NCBI RefSeq assembly: GCF_003383615.1
Contig: NZ_QNUL01000002.1
Span: 1-64,000 of the forward strand
DNA from: Dyadobacter luteus
GTDB lineage: Bacteria > Bacteroidota > Bacteroidia > Cytophagales > Spirosomataceae
DNA: 64,000 bases
Direction of reading: 5' to 3'
Shown here: positions 53,919 through 62,523 of the stretch, one piece after another
Layout: each line of letters opens with the position of its first letter
Position numbering within the stretch: position 1 is the stretch's first letter
Notes under the pieces: generated by a model
What the model was told of the DNA's origin: nothing
The model's input: the letters and a program-made list of their open reading frames with translations, nothing else
Databases searched by the model: none
Translations under genes and position numbers: made by a program

Positions 53919-56900
53919 TTATTGATTAACCGATTCTACCCATTTTCTCGCGTTTACGAAAGCCTCCATCCATGGAGATACTTCGTCTTTGCGTCCTTCC
54001 GGATAATTCGCCCAATGCCACTGGAACAACGATCTCTCGATGTGTGGCATCATCACCAAATGGCGACCTGTTTCGTCGCATAGCATAGCCGTGTTATAGG
54101 CTGATCCATTCGGACTGGCAGGATAGCTTTCATAACCGTATTTGGCAACGATTTTATATTGATCTTCTGAATAAGGCAATTGGAAACGGCCTTCTCCGTG
54201 AGACACCCATACACCCAAAGTACTTCCCGCAAGTGTTGAAAGCATCACAGAATTGTTTTCCTGTACCTTCAGAGAGGTGAATATACTCTCGTGTTTGTGG
54301 CTCTCGTTATGCAGCATCTTTGGCTTCTCGGTATGATCAGGATTGATCAGCCCAAGCTCTACAAACAGCTGGCAACCATTACAGATACCAACAGACAAAG
54401 TATCTTCTCTCTTAAAGAAGTTCTCCAATGCTGTTCTGGCTTTTTCATTGTAAAGGAAAGCACCTGCCCATCCTTTTGCAGAACCCAATACATCAGAGTT
54501 GGAGAAACCTCCCACTGCACCGATAAACTGAATATCTTCCAGAGTTTCACGTCCCGAGATAAGGTCTGTCATGTGAACATCTTTCACATCGAATCCTGCC
54601 AGATACATCGCATTCGCTACTTCTCTTTCAGAATTGCTTCCTTTTTCGCGAAGAATAGCTGCTTTCGGACGCGGTTTTGATGCATCGATTACAGGTTTTT
54701 TACCATCAAACTGAGCAGGGAAATTGTATTTCAGCGGCTGGTTTTTATAGTTTTCAAAACGCTCCAGTGCCTTCACCGGTCCACTTTGTTTGCGGTCCAG
54801 AAGGTAAGAAGTTTTGAACCACACATCACGCAGACGATCTATGTCAAAATTCCATGTCTGTCCACCATCCAGAATCTGCAATCCTGCCTGGTTGGTAACA
54901 GTTCCGATTTTATGGAAGTCAACACCGGCTCCAGTCAATACAGCTTCTGCAGAAGCATCGGCCTGGAATACGATGGCAATGTTTTCAGCAAATAGTTTGG
55001 TGATTATATCCTGAGGACCTAAAGCCGAAAGATCAATGTTTGCACCCAGTTCACGGTCTGCAAAACACATTTCAAGCAAGGTGGTAATCAATCCACCGCT
55101 GCCAATATCGTGACCTGCCTGAATTTTTCCTGCTTTGATCAAATCCTGAATCGTATTGAATGCAGTTGCGAAACTTTCAGCATTTACTACATCCGGGGTT
55201 TCAGTTCCGATTTTATTTAAGATCTGAGCGAATGAAGAACCGCCCAGTTTATATTGATCTCCTGAAAGGTTAACATAATAAATTGCGCCTCCTGTTTTAC
55301 GCAGTACAGGCTCCACTACCGAAGTGATGTCATCGCAATGTCCTGCAGCAGATATAATGACAGTTCCAGGTGCAATCACCTCAGAATCTTTGTATTTCTG
55401 CTTCATGGAAAGAGAATCCTTTCCGGTTGGAATATTGATTCCCAGGCTGATCGCGAAGTCAGAACATGCTTTCACTGCCTTGTACAAGCGTGCATCTTCA
55501 CCTTCATTTTTGCAAGCCCACATCCAGTTGGCAGAAAGAGAAACTCCTTTCAAGCCCAGCTGTAGCGGTGCCCACACCAGATTAGAAAGTGATTCCGCAA
55601 TAGCATTACGGCTTCCGGCAGCAGGATCAATCAATGCTGACAACGGAGCGTGCCCGATTGAAGTAGCGATACCATCTTTACCCTGGAAATCCAGTGCCAT
55701 TACGCCCACGTTGTTCAACGGCAATTGCAGAGGGCCGGCATTTTGTTGTTTTGCAACACGGCCACCTACACAACGGTCTACCTTATTGGTAAGCCAGTCT
55801 TTACTCGCCACCGCTTCCAGTTGAAGCACCTGCTCCAGATACTCATTCAGTTTTTCTGTTGAATAAGCAATCGGTGCGTATTGTCTTTCTACTGTTTTGT
55901 CGTGCATATACACCTTCGGCGAGCTGCCAAACATATCGCCCATTTCAAGATCCATAGGCTTGGCTCCTGTCTCAGCCGATTCGAAAGTGAAACGGTGATC
56001 GCCCGTTACATCACCTACAGTATACATCGGTGCGCGCTCACGTTCCGCGATTTTACGCAACGTTTCAATATTTTCTTTGTCGATCACAAGCCCCATGCGT
56101 TCCTGAGACTCATTTCCGATGATTTCTTTAGCGGAAAGGGTAGGGTCGCCAACCGGCAATTTGTCCAGATCAATCTTTCCTCCGGTTTCTTCTACGAGTT
56201 CAGAAAGACAGTTTAAATGTCCACCTGCGCCGTGATCGTGAATAGAAATGATGGTATTGTTGTCGCTCTCCACCATACCGCGTACTGCATTGGCAACACG
56301 CTTCTGCATTTCAGGATTTGAACGCTGGATTGCATTCAACTCAATGCCCGATCCGAAAGCTCCTGTGTCAGCAGATGACACCGCTGCACCACCCATACCG
56401 ATACGGTAGTTTTCACCACCCAAAACCACGATTTTATCACCAGGTTCAGGAGTGGCTTTTTTAGCCTGATCCGCCTTTCCGTAACCGATACCACCCGCTT
56501 GCATAATCACTTTATCGTAACCCAGCTTGCGGTTTCCTTCTTCGTGTTCGAAAGTTAATACAGATCCGGTGATCAAAGGCTGACCAAATTTGTTGCCGAA
56601 GTCTGTAGCACCATTGGAAGCCTTGATCAGGATATCCATTGGCGTTTGATATAACCATGCTCTCTCTTCCACACCTTTTTCCCATGGACGGTTATCCTCC
56701 AGACGGGAAAGTGCGGTCATGTACACAGCCGTTCCTGCCAATGGCAATGAACCCTGTCCACCTGCAAGTCTGTCTCTTATTTCACCTCCCGAACCTGTAG
56801 CAGCACCGTTGAAAGGCTCCACTGTGGTAGGAAAATTGTGCGTTTCCGCTTTAAGAGAGATAACAGATTTAAAATCTTTGATTTCGTAGTAATCCGGAAC

Positions 56901-57584
56901 ATCCGGACGTTTCGGTGCAAACTGCTGTACAACCGGTCCTTCAAGAAATGCAACGTTATCTTTATAGGCAGAAACAATTCCATTCGGATTTGCCTCTGAC
57001 GTTTTGCGGATCAGCTTAAACAACGAAACGGGCTGCTCATCACCATCAATCACAAATACACCGTTGAATATCTTATGGCGGCAGTGCTCTGAGTTGACCT
57101 GAGAAAAACCAAAAACTTCAGAATCCGTCAGTTTTCTTTCCAGCTTTTCAGCAAGGTCGTTCAGGTATTCAACTTCCTCGTCGCTTAGCGAAAGACCTTC
57201 CTGCTTGTTGTATTCAGCAATGTTGTCAATAGCTAAAACCGGCTCAGGAGCAATACTGATCGTATACAAATCCTGACCCAGAGCCGTATACTTTTGAGAA
57301 AGCATAGGGTCGAAATCAGAAAATACCGGCTCTACGCGTTTGAATTCTTCAATCCTGATAATGCCTTCAATACCCATGTTCTGGGTAATCTCAACAGCAT
57401 TGGTGCTCCATGGGGTAATCATGGCAGCACGCGGACCAACAAAAGAATCAGTGAGAACAGTTTCCTGGCTAAGTTCAGCTCCTGCAAACAGCCATGTGAG
57501 TTTTGAAGTATCTGACGATGTGAGCGTTCGCTCCAGTTGCACTGCATACACAGTATTCTGATCGTCGGCGAAGAAATAAATCAT
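53919..57584 (-). CDS. purL: Phosphoribosylformylglycinamidine synthase, large single-chain form
   Basis: A 1,221-residue enzyme of de novo purine synthesis that converts FGAR, glutamine and ATP to FGAM. The N-terminal part has the linker and the ATP-binding AIRS-like domains (KAETHNFPTTVEPFNGAATGSGGEIRD, the run SIHDHGAGGHLNCLSEL, IPTGKDSLSMKQKY). The C-terminal glutaminase domain has SVGICNGCQLFVELGLI with the nucleophile Cys and a late HIERSLFQWHWANYP. The length fits the proteobacterial/Bacteroidota form. A consensus promoter lies just upstream. Confidence 0.97.
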   Translation of the reverse strand: MIYFFADDQNTVYAVQLERTLTSSDTSKLTWLFAGAELSQETVLTDSFVGPRAAMITPWSTNAVEITQNMGIEGIIRIEEFKRVEPVFSDFDPMLSQKYTALGQDLYTISIAPEPVLAIDNIAEYNKQEGLSLSDEEVEYLNDLAEKLERKLTDSEVFGFSQVNSEHCRHKIFNGVFVIDGDEQPVSLFKLIRKTSEANPNGIVSAYKDNVAFLEGPVVQQFAPKRPDVPDYYEIKDFKSVISLKAETHNFPTTVEPFNGAATGSGGEIRDRLAGGQGSLPLAGTAVYMTALSRLEDNRPWEKGVEERAWLYQTPMDILIKASNGATDFGNKFGQPLITGSVLTFEHEEGNRKLGYDKVIMQAGGIGYGKADQAKKATPEPGDKIVVLGGENYRIGMGGAAVSSADTGAFGSGIELNAIQRSNPEMQKRVANAVRGMVESDNNTIISIHDHGAGGHLNCLSELVEETGGKIDLDKLPVGDPTLSAKEIIGNESQERMGLVIDKENIETLRKIAERERAPMYTVGDVTGDHRFTFESAETGAKPMDLEMGDMFGSSPKVYMHDKTVERQYAPIAYSTEKLNEYLEQVLQLEAVASKDWLTNKVDRCVGGRVAKQQNAGPLQLPLNNVGVMALDFQGKDGIATSIGHAPLSALIDPAAGSRNAIAESLSNLVWAPLQLGLKGVSLSANWMWACKNEGEDARLYKAVKACSDFAISLGINIPTGKDSLSMKQKYKDSEVIAPGTVIISAAGHCDDITSVVEPVLRKTGGAIYYVNLSGDQYKLGGSSFAQILNKIGTETPDVVNAESFATAFNTIQDLIKAGKIQAGHDIGSGGLITTLLEMCFADRELGANIDLSALGPQDIITKLFAENIAIVFQADASAEAVLTGAGVDFHKIGTVTNQAGLQILDGGQTWNFDIDRLRDVWFKTSYLLDRKQSGPVKALERFENYKNQPLKYNFPAQFDGKKPVIDASKPRPKAAILREKGSNSEREVANAMYLAGFDVKDVHMTDLISGRETLEDIQFIGAVGGFSNSDVLGSAKGWAGAFLYNEKARTALENFFKREDTLSVGICNGCQLFVELGLINPDHTEKPKMLHNESHKHESIFTSLKVQENNSVMLSTLAGSTLGVWVSHGEGRFQLPYSEDQYKIVAKYGYESYPASPNGSAYNTAMLCDETGRHLVMMPHIERSLFQWHWANYPEGRKDEVSPWMEAFVNARKWVESVNQ

Positions 57585-57601
57585 AGTATCGTTTTATGGT
57601 G

Positions 57602-57637
57602 CAAAGGTAATTCTTTTAATTTTTTATCCCTATCAAA
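57602..57637 (-). promoter_or_regulatory. purL promoter, Bacteroidota type
   Basis: On the minus strand TTTG (57637-57634) and TACCTTTG (57609-57602) are 24 bases apart, slightly longer than usual. The TACCTTTGCACC stretch equals that in front of tRNA-Ser. The leader before the purL ATG is only about 15 bases. Confidence 0.6.
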
Positions 57638-57778
57638 ATCGAGTAAGGATGATGCGGTTTATGAACAGGTTGCCCGGTATTGAAAATGAGCAACGAAATG
57701 CAAGAGACCTGGCAAGTTGTAACCGTTTTGTATTCTATAACCTTTTTTGTTAAAATTAGGCTTTTAACATGTTTGGCT

Positions 57779-59167
57779 ATGATGAGATCAATTTGTATCT
57801 GTTTGATATTAATACTTTCGGGAGCAGATTCCATCGCTCAGAAAAAGGATGTTCCTGTAGTGCGTACGGCTCGTGACCGCATTACTTTATATCTGGATGG
57901 AGAAAAGGACGACATGAATGGCATCAACAAAATAAACAAACAGTTTGATTTCAGTTTTGTTGTTGAAAAAGACTCCCTTCCTCTTGTACTTGTTTCTGAA
58001 AAGGATTCCATAGCGCTTTTGCTTCGTTCCGGTCATACAACCCGGTTTATGATTACCAGGGAAAGTTCGGGAGATACGGTGCTTTGTGGTTTCAGTCCGG
58101 AAAGAAAGGTAAAAGCTGCGACTTTTTCGGAGGCTTACAAGGCGGAAAATAAGGGTAAAATACTGGTAGAACTTCCGGAAGTCTACGAGTTAATGAACGT
58201 GATTTTTGCACTTACGGATTATGGTAAAACACAAGCCATTTACAAGGATACAGATTATTATAAGAAGATGATGAAGCAGTTTGCCGGTTATAAAAACCAT
58301 CAGGCTGTACGCACGGTTGATTCCTTGTTGACGCTTTCTCCGGCGTATTATTACAATCGGATGAAAATGGATAGTTATGCATTCGTTTTTCAGGGGGATA
58401 AAATCGTAAATGGCGGGGTGTACGATCATGTCAGCTGGGGTGAGAGAAACGAGCTCACATTATTTATTCCTTTGCTGGCCGATTTTGCCGGTAAGACGGA
58501 ATTTCGAAAGTTTTTTAAAAACAACAGTACTTATTACAACGGTTTAATTACTGAATACAAAAAAGAAACAGACATTGCCGGAATGATTCAGTGGCTTGAA
58601 AAACAGTTTCCTTCGACAAAGTATGATGCCACAAAAGTGATTTTTTCCCCCTTGGTAGGGTGGAATCAGTCTGCCAATATATTCAGTGATAATGGTTTTA
58701 CAGAATCGCAAGCACATGTAAATTTCCCTTTTCTTACAAGCAGTGATAAATCGAAACCTGCTGATGTAGTCAAAGGAGGTCGTATGACGATCGCTTTTAC
58801 TGAAATCAACCATGCTTACCTGAATCCGGAAGCAGAAAAATATAGAGCAGATATTGATAATGTATTTGGTAAACTTGAACAATGGACTACGGCCGGTAAG
58901 CCATCTTCCACCTACAACAGCCCTTTGATGTGTTTTGAAGAGTATATGAACTATGGACTGGTAACACTTTATTACTCAGATGTGTTTGATAAAAAATCTT
59001 TCGGCACTCTGAATGAAAATATCGAAAGTAATATGGAAGACAGGCGGGGATTTCAGAGATTCAAAGCTTTCAACCAGGCACTTCTCAATCTGTACAAAAA
59101 CAGAAAAAGCGGACAAACTGTAGCAGATTTATATCCTGATATTATTGATTGGGCAAAAAAACAGTGA
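57779..59167 (+). CDS. DUF4932-like secreted protein with a degenerate metallopeptidase motif
   Basis: A 462-residue exported protein. The start ATG at 57779 gives the signal peptide MMRSICICLILILSGADSIAQ; the upstream in-frame codons back to 57680 are not needed. The central part has the DUF4932 layout: FTEINHAYLNPEAEKY, then FEEYMNYGLVTLYYSD, the place of the third zinc ligand. In this protein the first His of HExxH is Thr341 (TEINH), so zinc-dependent catalysis is doubtful. It is divergent from purL and has no obvious operon partner. Confidence 0.65.
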   Translation: MMRSICICLILILSGADSIAQKKDVPVVRTARDRITLYLDGEKDDMNGINKINKQFDFSFVVEKDSLPLVLVSEKDSIALLLRSGHTTRFMITRESSGDTVLCGFSPERKVKAATFSEAYKAENKGKILVELPEVYELMNVIFALTDYGKTQAIYKDTDYYKKMMKQFAGYKNHQAVRTVDSLLTLSPAYYYNRMKMDSYAFVFQGDKIVNGGVYDHVSWGERNELTLFIPLLADFAGKTEFRKFFKNNSTYYNGLITEYKKETDIAGMIQWLEKQFPSTKYDATKVIFSPLVGWNQSANIFSDNGFTESQAHVNFPFLTSSDKSKPADVVKGGRMTIAFTEINHAYLNPEAEKYRADIDNVFGKLEQWTTAGKPSSTYNSPLMCFEEYMNYGLVTLYYSDVFDKKSFGTLNENIESNMEDRRGFQRFKAFNQALLNLYKNRKSGQTVADLYPDIIDWAKKQ

Positions 59168-59390
59168 TTTAAAAACAAAACAACTTGCCAGCAGAAACCG
59201 GCAAGCTGTTGCACCAATACAACCTTAATTCCAATTCTTCCGGTAGCACCGTTGAATTACAAATCAAAGTTATGGATATATTCCATAAAAATGGATATGA
59301 TCCAATTTTATATTTTATTAATGTTTGTAACTTGTTCAAATCGTATATATTAGGCAAAAAATTTCAGCAAAGATTAAAATCATCCTAACC

Positions 59391-59813
59391 ATGGCAGATG
59401 CAGAAAAAACCGTAATTACAGTTGAAACGATAGTGAATGCACCGGTAGAAAAGGTGTGGGAATACTGGACTTCGCCGGAGCATATTGTGCAATGGAACAG
59501 TGCTTCGGACGATTGGCACACACCACGAGCTGAAAATGATCCCCGCACTGGCGGTAAGTTTTCGTCCAGAATGGAAGCCCGTGACGGCAGTTTTGGCTTC
59601 GATTTTGAAGGCGTTTATGACGAAGTACAACCTCTGTCGCTTATTAGCTACTCTCTTGGAGATGGCCGGCAGGTGCGGATCATTTTTGAAACACAGGGGG
59701 AACAGACGAAAGTGATTGAGAGCTTTGATGCAGAAAATCAAAATCCGATTGATATGCAACGCGCTGGCTGGCAGGCGATTCTTGATAATTTTAAGAAGCA
59801 TACCGAGGCTTAA
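59391..59813 (+). CDS. AHSA1/SRPBCC-domain protein
   Basis: A 140-residue protein with the START-like AHSA1 fold: VNAPVEKVWEYWTSPEHIVQWN, then GGKFSSRMEARDGSFGFDFEGVYDEV, and the run IESFDAENQNPIDMQRAGWQAIL. It binds a hydrophobic ligand in its cavity; the ligand is unknown. The gene stands alone and ends at a terminator (59819). Confidence 0.9.
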   Translation: MADAEKTVITVETIVNAPVEKVWEYWTSPEHIVQWNSASDDWHTPRAENDPRTGGKFSSRMEARDGSFGFDFEGVYDEVQPLSLISYSLGDGRQVRIIFETQGEQTKVIESFDAENQNPIDMQRAGWQAILDNFKKHTEA

Positions 59814-59818
59814 AAAGA

Positions 59819-59858
59819 ACGAGATTCAGTCACAGTTGGCTGAATCTCGTTTCTTTTC
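59819..59858. terminator. Terminator between converging genes
   Basis: The stem ACGAGATTCAG / CTGAATCTCGT (59819-59829 and 59840-59850) is followed by TTCTTTTC. It serves the AHSA1-like gene and perhaps the converging gene at 59873. Confidence 0.8.
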
Positions 59859-59872
59859 TATTCGTTTCCTTT

Positions 59873-62080
59873 TCAGTTGATACGTGCATGGATACCATTG
59901 CCGGATACCTGTGCTTTCATAATTGCCCCTGAAGGTAGTTCTACTTCAATATCATGCGATTTGTTATCCGAAAATGAGTTGAGGTAAAACCAGGCTGTCT
60001 GCCCGTTTTTAGTCTCAGAATAAACAAATCCGCGCTTGTCGTGATAGGCATCTACTATTTCTTCTGCACTGAACTGAGAAGGTGTAATCCATTGGCCGTT
60101 GTCCAGCCTGTGTTTCAGAAACTTTCTGCTTCCTCCGTTAATTTTTCCGAAAGTATCGTTGTATAACTTCTGGCTGAAGTATGACAAATCGCTGCTGCCG
60201 TTGTATCCCGGATAGGAGGGAGACTGAGGTTTTGCATAGTGAGGAAACCCTTCCTGAGGCTGATCAGCACCCTTGGGAAACCATATTCCTTTATACCATT
60301 CCGGATCAAAGTTTTTGTTGGAAGTTTTGCCCGATCCTCCCCATTCAATATATAGCTTACCAAAAATCTGAGCGATGAATCCGTTTGCAATGATTACATT
60401 CGGATCCAGGGGAAGTTTACTGTAGTTGTAGAATAACCCTTCCGGATATTTGTATTGATGCAAATTGTTCGGGCGCCATTCATGAACACCAAACAGGAAA
60501 ATGCCTGTTTCATAGCCCATTTGCCGGATCAGGTGCATTCTGTAAATGGATTCATATACTTGTCCGGTCTGAGCATCAGGAGCGCCAATATACACCGCTT
60601 CCGGAATAAGCGTAGTGGATGAAAGCGAGCCTCCGGGAGAAAAGTTGGTTTCAGGCAATTTGTTCGGAGCCTGATGCAGCAGGCTCTTAAAATGTGCTCT
60701 GCTTTTTTTAAGAGAAAGGGACATTTCTGACGGCCAGAACATGAAGTAGTTGTGCGCAATGTAGTAGGGGATTTTTCTCGCTCCCCACTTTTCCTGATAA
60801 CGCTCATGAAGTCTTTTGTAAAAGTGCCCCCACATTTCTGCCTCAGCAGGCATAAAGGAGGTACCTTCCATCGTTTCTCCGATCCAGACAGCATCCGAGA
60901 TATCGGCTTCATTGGCCTTTTGAATTGCCTGCTCTTTGGTAAGCGGTCCATTCGGCCAATAGCGCAAATTATATCCGTTTCTGAAATTGTCGGCGCCCTG
61001 CGGATTGAGATGAAGAAAATGCTCTATACGGGGAACGTTGTTGTAAGTTACCCCGCCTTCCTTCAACTGTTGTACTTTGGTTTTGTTATCCCAGGGCAAA
61101 GCATGGTGAGCTATATGCGTAACGCCTTTGCTCATTACTTTGTCCACAGACCAGTCTCCCGCGGCGGCAACCCATACATGTCCCTTTGGCAGCTTCATGT
61201 CCGGCGCAATATCGGCCCATTGCGTTACCTGAGTAGATGGGTCAAATACGTCAGGAATGACGGTATTAAACACCTTGTCTTTTCTTTCCGGAAATATCAA
61301 AGTTTGAAATGCTGCGGTAGTGTTATAAGAAAAACCTTCGCCAGCTGTGGTGCTGTAGTACCAGTTATTTTCTTTGTCCGACCACCGCGCTGTGTTTTCA
61401 AGTCCTTTTTTTGTTTTCATTTTCCAGATACGGACCATCCTTCCGCCGGCATAAAAATGATTGCTTAAAGGTTTATCTGACGTAATTACTTCAGCACCAA
61501 TCATGTATCTGAATTCATAGCCATCCCCGGGAATTGCGATAGCATAGTCTGAAATGAGGTAGCCATTGCCGTTGGGAACAAAGCCTAGTTCCATGTGTTC
61601 ATTCAGTCCTTTTGCTATTACCTTGGGAGTAAAAGTCCCTTTCTTTGCATTAGAACCAATCTCAAATGGCATGGTGCTTGGAGAAGAAAGGCAGCTTTTG
61701 CCGGTGTAGGTGAGTGTATATTTTCCGAAGGGAAGCGCTTCAAAACTAATTCTTGGATTGCTGTGCTGAGGAGCAAATTCTCCCTGACGAACTATTTTCT
61801 CCTTTGTGTCGCGGATTACCCAGGCAATTTCAAAGACATCTGTTCCGTAAAACTGACCATTTAACTGTGTGGTGGAAATATTGCTGATCGATAAGATCTT
61901 AGGTCCGAGTTTACAAGAATCTGAATCAGTGGGTAGACCTTTTGACTCCTGTGGATTTTTAGAAAATCGGCTGAAAGGTTTAGTTTGAATGATTACTACA
62001 GCGGCAACCAACGCAATGACCGTAAAGTAAAAGACGGATGAAAACTGATAGTATACTCCTGGTTTCTTCTGTTCTTGCAT
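59873..62080 (-). CDS. Large membrane-anchored protein of unknown function (735 aa)
   Basis: The ATG at 62080 (MQEQKKPGVYYQF) is preferred to the in-frame codon at 62137, because it places the single transmembrane segment (about residues 13-35, VFYFTVIALVAAVVIIQ) near the N-terminus. The outside part has an N-terminal beta-rich region (residues 50-200), then a large domain with many Trp, Tyr and His (GVTHIAHHALPWDNKTK, the run YIAHNYFMFWPSEMSL, IFLFGVHEWRPNNLHQYKYPEG) like a carbohydrate-active barrel, and a beta-rich C-terminus (FYLNSFSDNKSHDIEVELPSG). No catalytic motif can be named. Confidence 0.6.
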   Translation of the reverse strand: MQEQKKPGVYYQFSSVFYFTVIALVAAVVIIQTKPFSRFSKNPQESKGLPTDSDSCKLGPKILSISNISTTQLNGQFYGTDVFEIAWVIRDTKEKIVRQGEFAPQHSNPRISFEALPFGKYTLTYTGKSCLSSPSTMPFEIGSNAKKGTFTPKVIAKGLNEHMELGFVPNGNGYLISDYAIAIPGDGYEFRYMIGAEVITSDKPLSNHFYAGGRMVRIWKMKTKKGLENTARWSDKENNWYYSTTAGEGFSYNTTAAFQTLIFPERKDKVFNTVIPDVFDPSTQVTQWADIAPDMKLPKGHVWVAAAGDWSVDKVMSKGVTHIAHHALPWDNKTKVQQLKEGGVTYNNVPRIEHFLHLNPQGADNFRNGYNLRYWPNGPLTKEQAIQKANEADISDAVWIGETMEGTSFMPAEAEMWGHFYKRLHERYQEKWGARKIPYYIAHNYFMFWPSEMSLSLKKSRAHFKSLLHQAPNKLPETNFSPGGSLSSTTLIPEAVYIGAPDAQTGQVYESIYRMHLIRQMGYETGIFLFGVHEWRPNNLHQYKYPEGLFYNYSKLPLDPNVIIANGFIAQIFGKLYIEWGGSGKTSNKNFDPEWYKGIWFPKGADQPQEGFPHYAKPQSPSYPGYNGSSDLSYFSQKLYNDTFGKINGGSRKFLKHRLDNGQWITPSQFSAEEIVDAYHDKRGFVYSETKNGQTAWFYLNSFSDNKSHDIEVELPSGAIMKAQVSGNGIHARIN

Positions 62081-62523
62081 TCGGAGAGACAATAAATGTT
62101 GTATGTACTGCAACGCACATGTATGTTTTGCGATCATGAGTAAGCAACGACTCAGGGTAAAGTAAATTATAATCTCTGAATATAAATCAAAATAAGTATC
62201 CTAATGGGCACTCAGGTGTATTGTTAGGAGTAATTTCTACGTTTAGAAATGAATTCGTTCGAGTTTTGGTAGTTAGATTTCAGATTAGTTCAATTTTATT
62301 ACTTCTTATTACTGACTGACTTTGCTCATAAAATCCGATACTTTTAATAGCTTTACATGCCCGATTAGATTGTAGACATAGAAATCACATGTATGATGTT
62401 TTTATCAGAATGTAGTACTAGTTTCGTTGTCCTCGTCGGGGTGATTCCCGTGCAAATGAAGATGTCTTCTTGTGTCTTTAAAGACAAGTGCTTCGTGGAA
62501 TGATCATCAGCAACACCTATACC
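62081..62523. other. Gene-free stretch before the histidine kinase
   Basis: No gene is seen. The AT-rich sequence includes, close to the kinase start, a short inverted repeat GTCTTTAAAGAC (about 62476-62487, part of CTTGTGTCTTTAAAGACAAG). That palindrome might be an operator or the tip of a hairpin in the leader. Confidence 0.4.

Noticed and set aside
60752..61468. 238-codon plus-strand frame
   Set aside because: It is a shadow of the 735-residue minus-strand gene, with low-quality composition and no domain.
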